Shown in pieces: positions 52,954 to 60,878 of a stretch of 64,000 bases of DNA. The translations under genes were made by a program, and so were the position numbers. Positions within the stretch are counted from its first letter, which is position 1. Each line of letters starts with the position of its first letter. The stretch is from positions 16,599-80,598 of the forward strand of contig CAZNIN010000001.1 in assembly GCA_964573155.1 (NCBI GenBank), written 5' to 3'. Source of the DNA: JAGQNK01 sp964573155. Its GTDB lineage: Bacteria; Patescibacteriota; Saccharimonadia; Saccharimonadales; JAGQNK01. The notes beneath the pieces were generated by a model. That model saw nothing but the letters and a program-made list of their open reading frames with translations. It did no database searches and was not told the DNA's origin.

Positions 52954-54516
52954 GTGAAAAACCAAATAATGCAGAAGTTACCTATGAATCACGCCAAAAC
53001 CTTGCTGCTTCCCGGAATTGCACTTAAAAAAGTTACGTCCAAATCAGGGAAAGGTGTGTACGCTAGCAACGACGTACTGTTCAAGGGCGCAGTTTTCGGC
53101 AGAGACTCTATTGAAGTTGCCGAGGATCTCATGCATCTCAAACCTCGGCTGGTAAAGCGCATTATACTTACACTCGCTAGCTTACAGGGTGAAGTGAGCA
53201 ACAACATCAACGAAGAAGAACCGGGCAAGATTATTCATGAGTATAGAACTGCGATAGTGGATGGAAAGCCTCTTACGGGCTCATCCAAGCATATTTTTGA
53301 TGAACTGGGTATGCGCTGGGGTGGGAACAGTGAAGAACTTGCTTACTATGGATCGGTGGATGCTACTCCGCATTTCCTCAGATTGCTCGGCGCCTACACC
53401 CAGAGACACGGCACTGACGTTATGAATAGTCGAGTTACACTCCGTAGCGGTCACACCTTGAGTCTTCAGCTTGTCATGGATAACGCGGCTGATTGGATAT
53501 GCAATAAGCTCGCAACTACTGATTCGGGCATGATTGAGTATAATCGGGTTAATCCACATGGGATTGAGAATCAGGTATGGAAAGATTCGCGTGAATTTTA
53601 TATTCACGCAGACGGGCAACTCGCAAATCACAGTGCACCGATAGCTTCAATTGAAGTCCAAGGTCTCGCATATGACGCACTTTTTGCCGCAGCTCAACTC
53701 ACCAAAAACCCGGACAAAAAAGATGAACTCTTAAAGTTAGCCGAAAAGCTGAAAGAACAGGTCCTAAGAAAACTTTGGTTACCAGAGAAAAGCTACTTTG
53801 CTCTCGGCACAGACTACTCTTCTTCGGGCGAGCTTCGTCTTTTGCGTACGTCAACTGCAAATCCAGCAGCGCTACTAGATACATGCTTCTTTGATGACAT
53901 GGCTGAGGCTGAGCAGGAACTCTACATTACTGGTATTGTCAAAAATATAATGAGTCCGGACTTTCTGACTGATGCGGGCATACGAAGTCGAAGCCTAAGC
54001 GAAAGGCACCTGATAGACTACTGGGACTACCATGGTAGCTTTGTAACTTGGCCAAAAGAAACATACGACATAGCAAAGGGGCTGCGTAGACAGGGTTTCC
54101 CAACGCTTGCCAAGCAATTAGAGAATCGACTGCTCAATCTTGTACTTCGCAGCAACAGCTATCCGGAATTTGTATATGTTGATGAATGGGGTAGGGTACT
54201 TGCGAGTGCTCCAGAATCACACGAACACGGAGATTATATTATCGTTGACAGTACAAACAATCCTGAAACAACTCAGGCATGGACGGTTTCAGCGCTATAT
54301 GCGATTGTGTCCGATCGTCTATCCAGCAAAATGAGACGTACGCACTCAACTGGACGTAAACAGTGGCAAGTGAAAGTCGAGCGAGACGTCCTTAGATATA
54401 TTCCGCATATTAACAAGTTGTTAAGTCCCTGGACTCTCGCAGCCAAGTACCCAAAATATCCATACAAAGTTATCAAGAACAAGAGTGCGATGTCGACTGA
54501 TATGCCAGGCCGCTAA
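52954..54516 (+). CDS. Six-hairpin glycosidase, amylo-alpha-1,6-glucosidase/glycogen-debranching-like
   Basis: 520 residues from GTG 52954, supported by GAGGGGG 8-14 nt upstream. Conserved elements of the GDE_C-type (alpha/alpha)6 barrel are EEPGKIIHEYR, YYGSVDATPHFLRLL, ENQVWKDSREF, IASIEVQGLAYDALFAAA and YWDYHGSFVTWP. Near the C-terminus the sequence STNNPETTQAWTVSALYA resembles the typical end of the barrel. No signal peptide is seen, so it probably acts in the cytosol on an alpha-glucan or oligosaccharide. Paired divergently with a GT4 enzyme, suggesting a small polysaccharide module. Confidence 0.82.
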   Translation: MKNQIMQKLPMNHAKTLLLPGIALKKVTSKSGKGVYASNDVLFKGAVFGRDSIEVAEDLMHLKPRLVKRIILTLASLQGEVSNNINEEEPGKIIHEYRTAIVDGKPLTGSSKHIFDELGMRWGGNSEELAYYGSVDATPHFLRLLGAYTQRHGTDVMNSRVTLRSGHTLSLQLVMDNAADWICNKLATTDSGMIEYNRVNPHGIENQVWKDSREFYIHADGQLANHSAPIASIEVQGLAYDALFAAAQLTKNPDKKDELLKLAEKLKEQVLRKLWLPEKSYFALGTDYSSSGELRLLRTSTANPAALLDTCFFDDMAEAEQELYITGIVKNIMSPDFLTDAGIRSRSLSERHLIDYWDYHGSFVTWPKETYDIAKGLRRQGFPTLAKQLENRLLNLVLRSNSYPEFVYVDEWGRVLASAPESHEHGDYIIVDSTNNPETTQAWTVSALYAIVSDRLSSKMRRTHSTGRKQWQVKVERDVLRYIPHINKLLSPWTLAAKYPKYPYKVIKNKSAMSTDMPGR

Positions 54517-54520
54517 CCTC

Positions 54521-54549
54521 TTTACATTATATAGATTATCAGATAAGAT
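54521..54549 (+). promoter_or_regulatory. tuf promoter
   Basis: TTTACA (54521-54526), exactly 17 nt, TAAGAT (54544-54549). The start should be near 54556, giving a leader of about 80 nt ending in AGGAG before tuf. It gives tuf its own transcript, separate from fusA. Confidence 0.7.
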
Positions 54550-54638
54550 ATTATGGTAACTCGCGAGAGGGCGTTGCTGTAATATGCAATATGGACCGCG
54601 ATAAAATGTTAATTAATAATATTAGGAGATAAATCTAC

Positions 54639-55820
54639 ATGGCAGATTTTGACCGCAGCAAGCCGCATGTAAACGTAGGTACCATGGGTCACGTTGACCA
54701 CGGTAAGACTACGCTGACTGCAGCTATCACCGCAGTACTAGCAAAGAAGTTGCCATCTGATGTCAACAAGCCAATTGCTTACGACCAGATTGACAACGCA
54801 CCAGAAGAAAAACAGCGTGGTATTACCATTGCTACCTCTCATCAGGAATATGAATCTGAAAAGCGTCACTACGCGCACGTCGACATGCCCGGACACGCCG
54901 ACTATGTCAAGAACATGATCACTGGTGCGGCTCAGATTGATGGCGCTATTCTTGTAGTTGGCGCTAACGATGGTCCATTGCCTCAGACTCGCGAGCACGT
55001 GCTTCTTGCAAAGCAAGTGGGCGTGCCTAAGATTCTCGTGTTCATGAACAAGATGGACCTTGCTGATCCAGAGCTTGTTGAACTCGTTGAAATGGATATT
55101 CGTGAACTGCTCGCGAAGAACGGTTTTGACGAAGACGCACCTATCATCAAGGGTTCTGCTACTAAGGCTCTTGAGGGTGATGCAGCTAATGAAGATGCGA
55201 TCATGGAACTTGTTAAGGCTATGGATGACTTCATCCCTGAGCCAACTCGTGAACTTGATAAACCTTTCCTGATGCCAATCGAAGACGTCTTCTCAATCAA
55301 GGGACGTGGTACAGTTGCTACTGGACGTGTAGAACAAGGTATTGTCAAGGTTAACGATGAAGTAGAAATCGTTGGTATTCGCGAACCTCGCAAGACAGTT
55401 GTTACTGGTGTTGAAATGTTCAAGAAGAATCTTGACCAAGGCCAGGCTGGTGACAATGTTGGTATCTTGCTACGTGGTGTTGAGCGAGATGACATCGAGC
55501 GTGGTCAGGTTTTGGCCAAGCCGGGTTCTATTACTCCACACACAGAGTTTGACGCAGAAGTTTATATCCTCACCAAAGAAGAGGGTGGACGTCACACGCC
55601 ATTCTTTAAGGGTTACAAGCCGCAGTTCTATTTCCGAACGACTGACGTAACCGGCGAAGTTGAGCTTCCAGCTGACAAAGAAATGGTTATGCCAGGCGAT
55701 ACCGTAACATTTAAGGTTAAGCTGCTTGCACCTATTGCTATGGAGCAGGGCCTGAACTTTGCGATCCGTGAAGGTGGCCGTACTGTTGGCGCTGGTGTCG
55801 TCACCAAGATCAACAAATAG
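54639..55820 (+). CDS. tuf: Elongation factor Tu
   Basis: GTPase delivering aminoacyl-tRNA to the ribosome, 393 residues. G motifs are GHVDHGKTTL, RGITIATSH, DMPGHADYVKNM and NKMD. The G3 motif has Met where most EF-Tu have Cys (DCPGH). Domain II and III signatures such as GRGTVATGRVEQG and RTTDVTGEVELP are normal. It is transcribed alone, between its own promoter and a strong terminator. Confidence 0.98.
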   Translation: MADFDRSKPHVNVGTMGHVDHGKTTLTAAITAVLAKKLPSDVNKPIAYDQIDNAPEEKQRGITIATSHQEYESEKRHYAHVDMPGHADYVKNMITGAAQIDGAILVVGANDGPLPQTREHVLLAKQVGVPKILVFMNKMDLADPELVELVEMDIRELLAKNGFDEDAPIIKGSATKALEGDAANEDAIMELVKAMDDFIPEPTRELDKPFLMPIEDVFSIKGRGTVATGRVEQGIVKVNDEVEIVGIREPRKTVVTGVEMFKKNLDQGQAGDNVGILLRGVERDDIERGQVLAKPGSITPHTEFDAEVYILTKEEGGRHTPFFKGYKPQFYFRTTDVTGEVELPADKEMVMPGDTVTFKVKLLAPIAMEQGLNFAIREGGRTVGAGVVTKINK

Positions 55821-55837
55821 TCTACAATTCAGACTGC

Positions 55838-55868
55838 AAAAGGCTCTCAATATGAGAGCCTTTTGATT
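55838..55868 (+). terminator. Rho-independent terminator of tuf
   Basis: Perfect 12-bp stem AAAAGGCTCTCA (55838-55849) / TGAGAGCCTTTT (55853-55864) with loop ATA. The A and T runs in both arms make it bidirectional, also serving the convergent small membrane-protein gene. Confidence 0.9.
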
Positions 55869-55888
55869 TTGGGCGCAGAGCTACTGTA

Positions 55889-56155
55889 CTACCCGAGTTT
55901 TTTGTATAAGGTGCCGGTTAAGGCCAGCGTTAATATACCGACAGCCAGAAGGATGATTGGGTTGTCGGCCACAAAGGGAAGTCTGTCGATTAAGTGCTCA
56001 AACCCGTAAAAGGTTGCGACAACACCAAAGGTGCCAAGCATTGTGAATAACAAGGGAAATCTGGCATAAGCGCTATTTCTAGAGCGGGCGAGACCATTTA
56101 CGACTTTTTGCTCAACATTTTTTATTTCATTGCTCGTTTTGTTCGGATCAGCCAT
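55889..56155 (-). CDS. Small two-helix membrane protein
   Basis: 88 residues from the ATG at 56155. A charged N-terminal segment (MADPNKTSNEIKNVEQKVV) precedes two membrane helices (about 33-53, PLLFTMLGTFGVVATFYGF, and about 64-82, NPIILLAVGILTLALTGTL). Not recognised. TATGAT lies 6 nt before the ATG on the minus strand, so it is probably leaderless. It lies between tuf and rpsJ, against their direction. Confidence 0.65.
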   Translation of the reverse strand: MADPNKTSNEIKNVEQKVVNGLARSRNSAYARFPLLFTMLGTFGVVATFYGFEHLIDRLPFVADNPIILLAVGILTLALTGTLYKKLG

Positions 56156-56206
56156 GCATGTATCATACAGCATGCAAATGCTCTTTTAAAAATACACGAT
56201 ATGTTG

Positions 56207-56302
56207 TAGAATACCACCGTACATTAATCGCGGTGACTAAAAGTCGCTGCAGGATTTCTCAATAAATCTGCAGAGATGTTACATCGCAAAGGAGATAAAA
56301 TC
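56207..56302 (+). promoter_or_regulatory. rpsJ promoter and structured leader
   Basis: TAGAAT (56207-56212) is the probable -10, giving a leader of about 83 nt. It contains a small GACT/AGTC hairpin and a larger one, CTGCAGGATTT (56247-56257) with AAATCTGCAG (56264-56273), 10 pairs with one bulged G. The Shine-Dalgarno AAGGAG follows. It is a candidate ribosomal-protein leader. Confidence 0.5.
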
Positions 56303-56656
56303 ATGGCTGAGGCCAAGAAACCTGCCGCCAAGAAAACAGACGCGCCTGCTGGAAAGCAGCGTATTCGTATTCGCCTAAAGGCATACGACCACAAAGTAAT
56401 CGATCAGTCTGCAAAACAGATTATCGAAACAGCGCTTCGCACTGGCGCAACAGTAGCTGGACCAATTCCACTGCCAACGAAAAAAACTCTCTACACAGTG
56501 GTTAAAAGCCCACATGTGTACAAAAAGGGCCGAGAACAATTTGAAATGCGTGTCCATAAGCGGCTAATCGATGTTCTCGAGCCGACACCAAAGACTATTG
56601 ATTCTTTAATGAATTTGAGTCTGCCAGCCGGTTGCGACGCTGAAATCAAAATGTAA
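56303..56656 (+). CDS. rpsJ: 30S ribosomal protein S10 (uS10)
   Basis: 117 residues from ATG 56303 with AAGGAG upstream. A Lys/Ala-rich extension (MAEAKKPAAKKTDAPAG) precedes the normal core (RIRIRLKAYDHKVIDQSAKQ, GPIPLPTKKTLYTVVKSPHV, KGREQFEMRVHKRLIDV). In most bacteria it is the first gene of the S10 operon. Here a terminator and two hypothetical genes separate it from rplC by about 1.2 kb, so it forms its own unit. Confidence 0.97.
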   Translation: MAEAKKPAAKKTDAPAGKQRIRIRLKAYDHKVIDQSAKQIIETALRTGATVAGPIPLPTKKTLYTVVKSPHVYKKGREQFEMRVHKRLIDVLEPTPKTIDSLMNLSLPAGCDAEIKM

Positions 56657-56671
56657 CTTGCTGGTGATAGA

Positions 56672-56716
56672 AAAAATTCCGCTATATGTATACATTAGCG
56701 GAATTTTTACTTTTTT
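56672..56716 (+). terminator. Rho-independent terminator after rpsJ
   Basis: 13-bp stem AAAAATTCCGCTA (56672-56684) / TAGCGGAATTTTT (56696-56708), 11-nt loop, then ACTTTTTT. It cuts rpsJ off from the rest of the S10 cluster. Confidence 0.88.
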
Positions 56717-56760
56717 GTCGACCTAGGGAGATATATCATATCGCTTACATAAAGTAAGTG

Positions 56761-57375
56761 ATGGATGGTGTGATGCCTATTGAATCTATGAAAGTTGTCC
56801 ATGAGCCTGGCTTCGTGCGCATGAATTTGAGACGACTGTCATTTGTGGTCGCTGGTCTTTGTGTTGGATACCTCTGCAAAGAAAATAGTTGGGATCTAGC
56901 TGGTGATTTGCACCGTCGGCGTACGCCAACCGAAATCGAGATTGAAGTCGAAAGATCGACCAGAAAATTGTATGAGGCTGCGGATAGCGCCGAAAAGTAC
57001 GAGCTAGCATATCTTCGTCCTGAAGGATGGGACAAAGTTATAAAGGTGGGTACACTCGAGGGTGGCAATGGAATACTTGGAAAAATTGATACATTTTTCC
57101 GGGGAGACAGTATCGCTAAATTATCACATCGAATAGGTGAACTATGTCTGACAGAAAGCTCGTATGACATAGTACGTCCCGAATGGAGTATGCGCAGAGA
57201 ATCCGACGCTCCTGCGGCAAAGCTAGTCGAATTCGGAAATGTGTTAATAGTTCAACCCTCGAACGACGATCTACCTTCGATCCAATTCACATATTCTGTT
57301 GCCGATGCGACTCTAGTCGCAAGAGATAAAATCACCAATCAGATATTGATAGACAACGGCTGTGAAGTACAATAA
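56761..57375 (+). CDS. Hypothetical protein
   Basis: 204 residues from ATG 56761 (GTG 56758 is also possible). A weak hydrophobic stretch near residues 25-38 (LSFVVAGLCVGYLC) may be a membrane anchor; the remainder is soluble and acidic/basic mixed (EVERSTRKLYEAADSAEKY, FGNVLIVQPSNDDLPS). No motif is recognised. It lies between rpsJ and rplC, where ribosomal genes normally adjoin. Confidence 0.6.
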   Translation: MDGVMPIESMKVVHEPGFVRMNLRRLSFVVAGLCVGYLCKENSWDLAGDLHRRRTPTEIEIEVERSTRKLYEAADSAEKYELAYLRPEGWDKVIKVGTLEGGNGILGKIDTFFRGDSIAKLSHRIGELCLTESSYDIVRPEWSMRRESDAPAAKLVEFGNVLIVQPSNDDLPSIQFTYSVADATLVARDKITNQILIDNGCEVQ

Positions 57376-57427
57376 GCCAGAACTACGGCAGACCCATAAA
57401 AAGCCGGGTTTGCTATAATGGACGCTA

Positions 57428-57706
57428 ATGGTTAAAAAACACAACTTGATACGCAAAAAAACACAAAATGAACTCGATGCTATATATTTTTTAAAACTTG
57501 TTGTTGTGCTAATACTCGGTTCAGCTTGGTTAAAGATAGGTGATGGGCAATCATGGCAGTTGCCTCTCCCGTTCGGGATGATCGCAGGACTGTTCTTTAT
57601 CCGTAATGAACGACTAAAAAATGACCGCAAGATTATGTATAGCGTACTTTTGGTAGCAATGTTTGTTGGTTTCTGGGCGCCTTTTGGCGTATATTACGTC
57701 CTCTAA
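57428..57706 (+). CDS. Small membrane protein
   Basis: 92 residues. Basic N-terminus (MVKKHNLIRKK), then three hydrophobic segments (about 20-36, 47-58 and 70-90: LKLVVVLILGSAWL, PFGMIAGLFFI, VLLVAMFVGFWAPFGVYYVL). Not recognised. TATAAT (57414-57419) lies 8 nt before the ATG, so the mRNA is probably leaderless. It lies directly upstream of the rplC promoter. Confidence 0.65.
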   Translation: MVKKHNLIRKKTQNELDAIYFLKLVVVLILGSAWLKIGDGQSWQLPLPFGMIAGLFFIRNERLKNDRKIMYSVLLVAMFVGFWAPFGVYYVL

Positions 57707-57728
57707 TGCATGTAGTATGTACAACATA

Positions 57729-57848
57729 TTGACTAGTGTTAGCTTTCTGTGCTAATCTGTACCGGTATATCAAACGACTTCGCACTTGGTGAGTTTCCTT
57801 AGGTCTACTTCATACAGGGGTAGAAACCAGAAAACACCAAGAATTTTT
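57729..57848 (+). promoter_or_regulatory. rplC (S10-cluster) promoter and structured, terminator-like leader
   Basis: TTGACT (57729-57734), 18 nt, TAATCT (57753-57758); start near 57765. The leader forms a long closed structure: outer stem CTTGGTG (57785-57791) / CACCAAG (57835-57841), an inner TCTAC/GTAGA stem, and TTTTT at 57844-57848. It could act as an attenuator for the following fourteen ribosomal genes. A small TGTCA/TGACA hairpin follows before the rplC Shine-Dalgarno. Confidence 0.55.
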
Positions 57849-57901
57849 GTGTCATGTCTTACTGACATTGAAGGTGAAGAATAAATAAGTAAAGGGTCAC
57901 T

Positions 57902-58516
57902 ATGAAAGCTCTTATCACGAGAAAGGTCGGCATGACGAGTACTATCGGTGAAGATGGTACGGTTCAGGCTGTTACTTTGCTTTCCGCTAGTCCTTGCGTC
58001 ATTACGCAAGTCAAAACCGACGATACAGACGGGTATACCGCTGTGCAGCTCGGTCTAGAGACGGCCAAAAACATGGGCAAGGCCCAGGCTGGTCATTTCA
58101 AACCATCAAAAGTACAACCTAAGATTGTTCGAGAATTCCGTGTTGACGACATCGACGAATCTATCAAGATCGGTGAAGCAGTCAATCCCGATGTATTTGA
58201 ACCGGGTGATGTTATTTCTGTTACGGGTACGAGCAAAGGTAAAGGTTTTGCCGGTACCATCAAGCGTCATAATTTTCATCGTCAACGCAAAACCCACGGT
58301 GGCAAGGGCAACACTCGTAAGCCAGGATCAATTGGTTCAATGTACCCGCAACATATCTTCAAGGGTACTAAAATGGCCGGACAGATGGGTGCCGAACAAG
58401 TGACAGTGAGAAACCTGAAGGTTGCATTTGTCGATACCGAACTCGGAGTAATCGGCGTGACCGGCGCAGTCCCTGGCCCTCGTAAAGGCATCGTGCTGAT
58501 CAAGGAGGCGAAATAA
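57902..58516 (+). CDS. rplC: 50S ribosomal protein L3 (uL3)
   Basis: 204 residues. LITRKVGMTSTIGEDG at the N-terminus, then GTSKGKGFAGTIKRHNFHRQRKTHGG and PGSIGSMYPQHIFKGTKMAGQMG, which surround the methylated-Gln loop of L3. It is an early-assembly protein of the 50S. Stop TAA overlaps the rplD ATG by 1 nt. First gene of the S10-type operon here, since rpsJ is detached. Confidence 0.97.
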   Translation: MKALITRKVGMTSTIGEDGTVQAVTLLSASPCVITQVKTDDTDGYTAVQLGLETAKNMGKAQAGHFKPSKVQPKIVREFRVDDIDESIKIGEAVNPDVFEPGDVISVTGTSKGKGFAGTIKRHNFHRQRKTHGGKGNTRKPGSIGSMYPQHIFKGTKMAGQMGAEQVTVRNLKVAFVDTELGVIGVTGAVPGPRKGIVLIKEAK

Positions 58517-59154
58517 TGGCTGTAGCTACTTATACGAAATCAGGCACGAAAGCAACAACTGCCGTAAAATTAGACAAATCAGTCTTTGCCGTAAAACCAG
58601 AGACACACGAACTAATCAAGGAGGCGTATGTCGCATACCTGGCTAACGGTCGTGAGAATTTGGCCAAAACAAAGACCCGTGGTCTTGTGAGTGGTGGTGG
58701 CAAGAAGCCGTGGAAACAGAAGGGCACCGGACGTGCTCGCGTAGGATCTAGCCGTACGCCTGTATGGCGTGGTGGTGGTGTCGTTTTCGGCCCGACTGGG
58801 GAAGAGAACTACACCCACAGCATGCATAAAAATGCCAAAAGACAAGCAATTCGCCAGGCGCTCAGTGTTGCTGCAGATGCAGGCAAGCTAATCGTCATTG
58901 AAGACCTCAAGATAAAAGATGGTAAGACTGCAGAGGCCGCTAAGCTGCTTGCTAAGGTAGGCGCGAATCGCAACACACTTGTTGTAGTAGCCGACAAAAC
59001 TGATGAGCTTGTTCGAGCGATGCGTAACCTCGTAAATGTTAAGCTTGTGCAGGCCCGTTATGTCAATGTGTATGATGTGATGAATGCCGATAATATTGTC
59101 TTCACGAACGATGCTCTGAGTGTTGTAAGTGATTGGCTAGGAGGTAAGAAGTAA
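58516..59154 (+). CDS. rplD: 50S ribosomal protein L4 (uL4)
   Basis: 212 residues. The conserved central loop TKTRGLVSGGGKKPWKQKG, TGRARVGSSRTPVWRGGG, which reaches into the exit tunnel, is intact. The C-terminal part includes AAKLLAKVG and YDVMNADNIVFTNDAL. In E. coli L4 represses the S10 operon; the structured leader before rplC might have the same role (inference). It overlaps rplW by 1 nt. Confidence 0.97.
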   Translation: MAVATYTKSGTKATTAVKLDKSVFAVKPETHELIKEAYVAYLANGRENLAKTKTRGLVSGGGKKPWKQKGTGRARVGSSRTPVWRGGGVVFGPTGEENYTHSMHKNAKRQAIRQALSVAADAGKLIVIEDLKIKDGKTAEAAKLLAKVGANRNTLVVVADKTDELVRAMRNLVNVKLVQARYVNVYDVMNADNIVFTNDALSVVSDWLGGKK

Positions 59155-59495
59155 TGAGCAAGACACTCGTACTCAAGCCACGTGTCAGCGAAAAGGCTTA
59201 TGCCCAAAGCCAAGGTAGCGTATACGTCTTTAGCGTTGATAAGCGTGCTGACAAACTATCAATTGCCCGTGCTGTCGAGGCACAGTTTGGCGTCACCGTC
59301 CAGGCTGTAAATACTATTGTTTCGAAGGGCAAGGCCAAACGCACTGTCCGCAAAGGTGGCCGTCCAGTTGCTGGTAGAACTAGTGATTTTAAAAAGGCAT
59401 ACGTAACACTAAAAGAAGGCGATTCTATCTCACTCTTTGCCAGTGACGAAGAAGACAAGAAGGCTGACAAGCCAGCCAAGAAGGAGAGCAAGTAA
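59154..59495 (+). CDS. rplW: 50S ribosomal protein L23 (uL23)
   Basis: 113 residues. Exit-tunnel protein and docking site for trigger factor. Core: LKPRVSEKAYAQSQGSVYVF, GVTVQAVNTIVSKGKAKRTVRKGG. The last 15 or so residues form a charged tail (DEEDKKADKPAKKESK). Its final codons contain AGGAG, the Shine-Dalgarno of rplB. The stop overlaps the rplB ATG. Confidence 0.96.
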   Translation: MSKTLVLKPRVSEKAYAQSQGSVYVFSVDKRADKLSIARAVEAQFGVTVQAVNTIVSKGKAKRTVRKGGRPVAGRTSDFKKAYVTLKEGDSISLFASDEEDKKADKPAKKESK

Positions 59496-60331
59496 TGGCT
59501 ATCAAGCAATACAAGCCAACAACTCCTGGCCGGCGTGGTATGACGACTCAAGACATGAGTGCAATCACCACAAAGAAGCCGCTCAAGAGTCTAACTATCA
59601 TCAAGAAAAAGAACTCTGGACGTAATAACCAGGGTCGCATCACGACACGTCATCGTGGTGGCGGTACACGCAAATTTTATCGTCTTATCAACTTCAATCT
59701 ACCTGCTGGCACAGAAGCTGTCGTAGAGCATATCGAATATGATCCAAATCGCAGCGCACGCATTGCTCGTATCAAAGACCAGAGCAACCAGTACCACTAC
59801 ATCCTAGCGGCAAGTGGCATGAAAGTCGGTCAGAAAATTACGAGTGGCGAAGAAGTGGCTATTGAAAATGGCAATCGCTTACCACTTAAGAATATTCCAG
59901 TTGGTAGTGTCATCCATGCCATCGAACTGCAACCTAGCCGCGGTGCTCAGATTGTTCGATCAGCCGGCGCAAGTGCGCAGCTGATGGCAAAAGAGGGCGA
60001 CTATGCGCAGGTTCGTTTGCCAAGCGGCGAGGTCCGTATGATACATCTCACGTGCACTGCTAGCCTCGGTGTTGTTGGTAATGTACAGCACCAGAACATC
60101 AAGGTAGGTAAGGCTGGCCGATCACGCCATAAAGGCATTCGCCCAACTGTCCGTGGTGTCGTTATGAATGCGGCAGATCATCCGCACGGTGGTGGTGATG
60201 GTGGTCGTCACCGAATGGCACGAGCGCCAGTTACCCCTTGGGGGCAGAAGACGCTTGGATTCAAGACACGCCGTCGTAAGAGTACAACTAAGTTCATCGT
60301 CCGCACACGTCACGCGGCGAAGAGGAAATAA
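59495..60331 (+). CDS. rplB: 50S ribosomal protein L2 (uL2)
   Basis: 278 residues, full length. Peptidyl-transferase-centre protein. Conserved GRNNQGRITTRHRGGGTRKFYR, EYDPNRSARIARI, the C-terminal signature MNAADHPHGGGDGGRH and the PVTPWGQKTLGFKTR segment are intact. AAGGAG follows directly for rpsS, 14 nt downstream. Confidence 0.98.
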   Translation: MAIKQYKPTTPGRRGMTTQDMSAITTKKPLKSLTIIKKKNSGRNNQGRITTRHRGGGTRKFYRLINFNLPAGTEAVVEHIEYDPNRSARIARIKDQSNQYHYILAASGMKVGQKITSGEEVAIENGNRLPLKNIPVGSVIHAIELQPSRGAQIVRSAGASAQLMAKEGDYAQVRLPSGEVRMIHLTCTASLGVVGNVQHQNIKVGKAGRSRHKGIRPTVRGVVMNAADHPHGGGDGGRHRMARAPVTPWGQKTLGFKTRRRKSTTKFIVRTRHAAKRK

Positions 60332-60345
60332 AGGAGCCTATAGAT

Positions 60346-60621
60346 ATGAGTCGTTCATTGAAGAAAGGGCCGTTTATTGATCCGAAGCTCGCCAAGAAAG
60401 TGGCTGCTCTCGGAACAGACGACCGCACGATTATCAAAACTTGGGCGCGTGCGAGTACAATCAGCCCGGAATTTGTTGGCCGTACCATCGCTGTCCATAA
60501 CGGTAAGGTTCACGTGCCAGTGTTCGTTACAGAGAACATGGTTGGGCATAAGCTTGGTGAATTCTCGCCGACGCGCAAATTCCGCAGTCATGGCGGTAAG
60601 CTTGCGAAAGGTAAGAAGTAA
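60346..60621 (+). CDS. rpsS: 30S ribosomal protein S19 (uS19)
   Basis: 91 residues. SRSLKKGPFIDPKL at the N-terminus and IAVHNGKVHVPVFVTENMVGHKLGEFSPTRKF, the S19 signature, are present. Forms part of the 30S head with S13. The start has AAGGAG upstream; the stop overlaps the rplV ATG by 1 nt. Confidence 0.98.
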   Translation: MSRSLKKGPFIDPKLAKKVAALGTDDRTIIKTWARASTISPEFVGRTIAVHNGKVHVPVFVTENMVGHKLGEFSPTRKFRSHGGKLAKGKK

Positions 60622-60878
60622 TGGCTGACACGAATATCTCTACTGGCGTCAAAGCAGCTGCCAAAGGTGTACGCATGAGCCCCCGTAAAGTTAGCGTTGT
60701 TGCAGCATTNNNNNNNNNNNNNNNNNNNNNNNNNNNNNNNNNNNNNNNNNNNNNNNNNNNNNNNNNNNNNNNNNNNNNNNNNNNNNNNNNNNNNNNNNNN
60801 NNNNNNNNNGAGAAACGCGCACCAAAGAAACCGGCAAAGTCGACAACTAAGACTGCAGCCAAGGAGGAGAGCAAGTAA
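60621..60878 (+). CDS. rplV: 50S ribosomal protein L22 (uL22), interrupted by an assembly gap
   Basis: Only the start (GVKAAAKGVRMSPRKVSVVAA) and the end (EKRAPKKPAKSTTKTAAKEESK) are visible. The N run at 60710-60809 replaces the core, including the tunnel hairpin. The placeholder frame stays open at 85 codons, but L22 needs roughly 80 residues where 33 are allotted, so the real gap is longer. The MSPRKV motif and the position between rpsS and rpsC make the identity firm. The end carries the Shine-Dalgarno of rpsC. Confidence 0.93.
   Translation: MADTNISTGVKAAAKGVRMSPRKVSVVAAXXXXXXXXXXXXXXXXXXXXXXXXXXXXXXXXXXEKRAPKKPAKSTTKTAAKEESK
60710..60809. other. 100-N scaffold gap inside rplV
   Basis: Exactly 100 N, a conventional unknown-length gap. 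A break in a well-conserved single-copy gene suggests low coverage or strain variation rather than a long repeat. Confidence 0.95.

Noticed and set aside
51668..54516. Mobile element carrying the GT4-glycosidase pair into the ribosomal cluster
   Set aside because: No transposase, integrase, terminal inverted repeats or target duplication is visible at the borders; both ends carry ordinary terminators or promoters.
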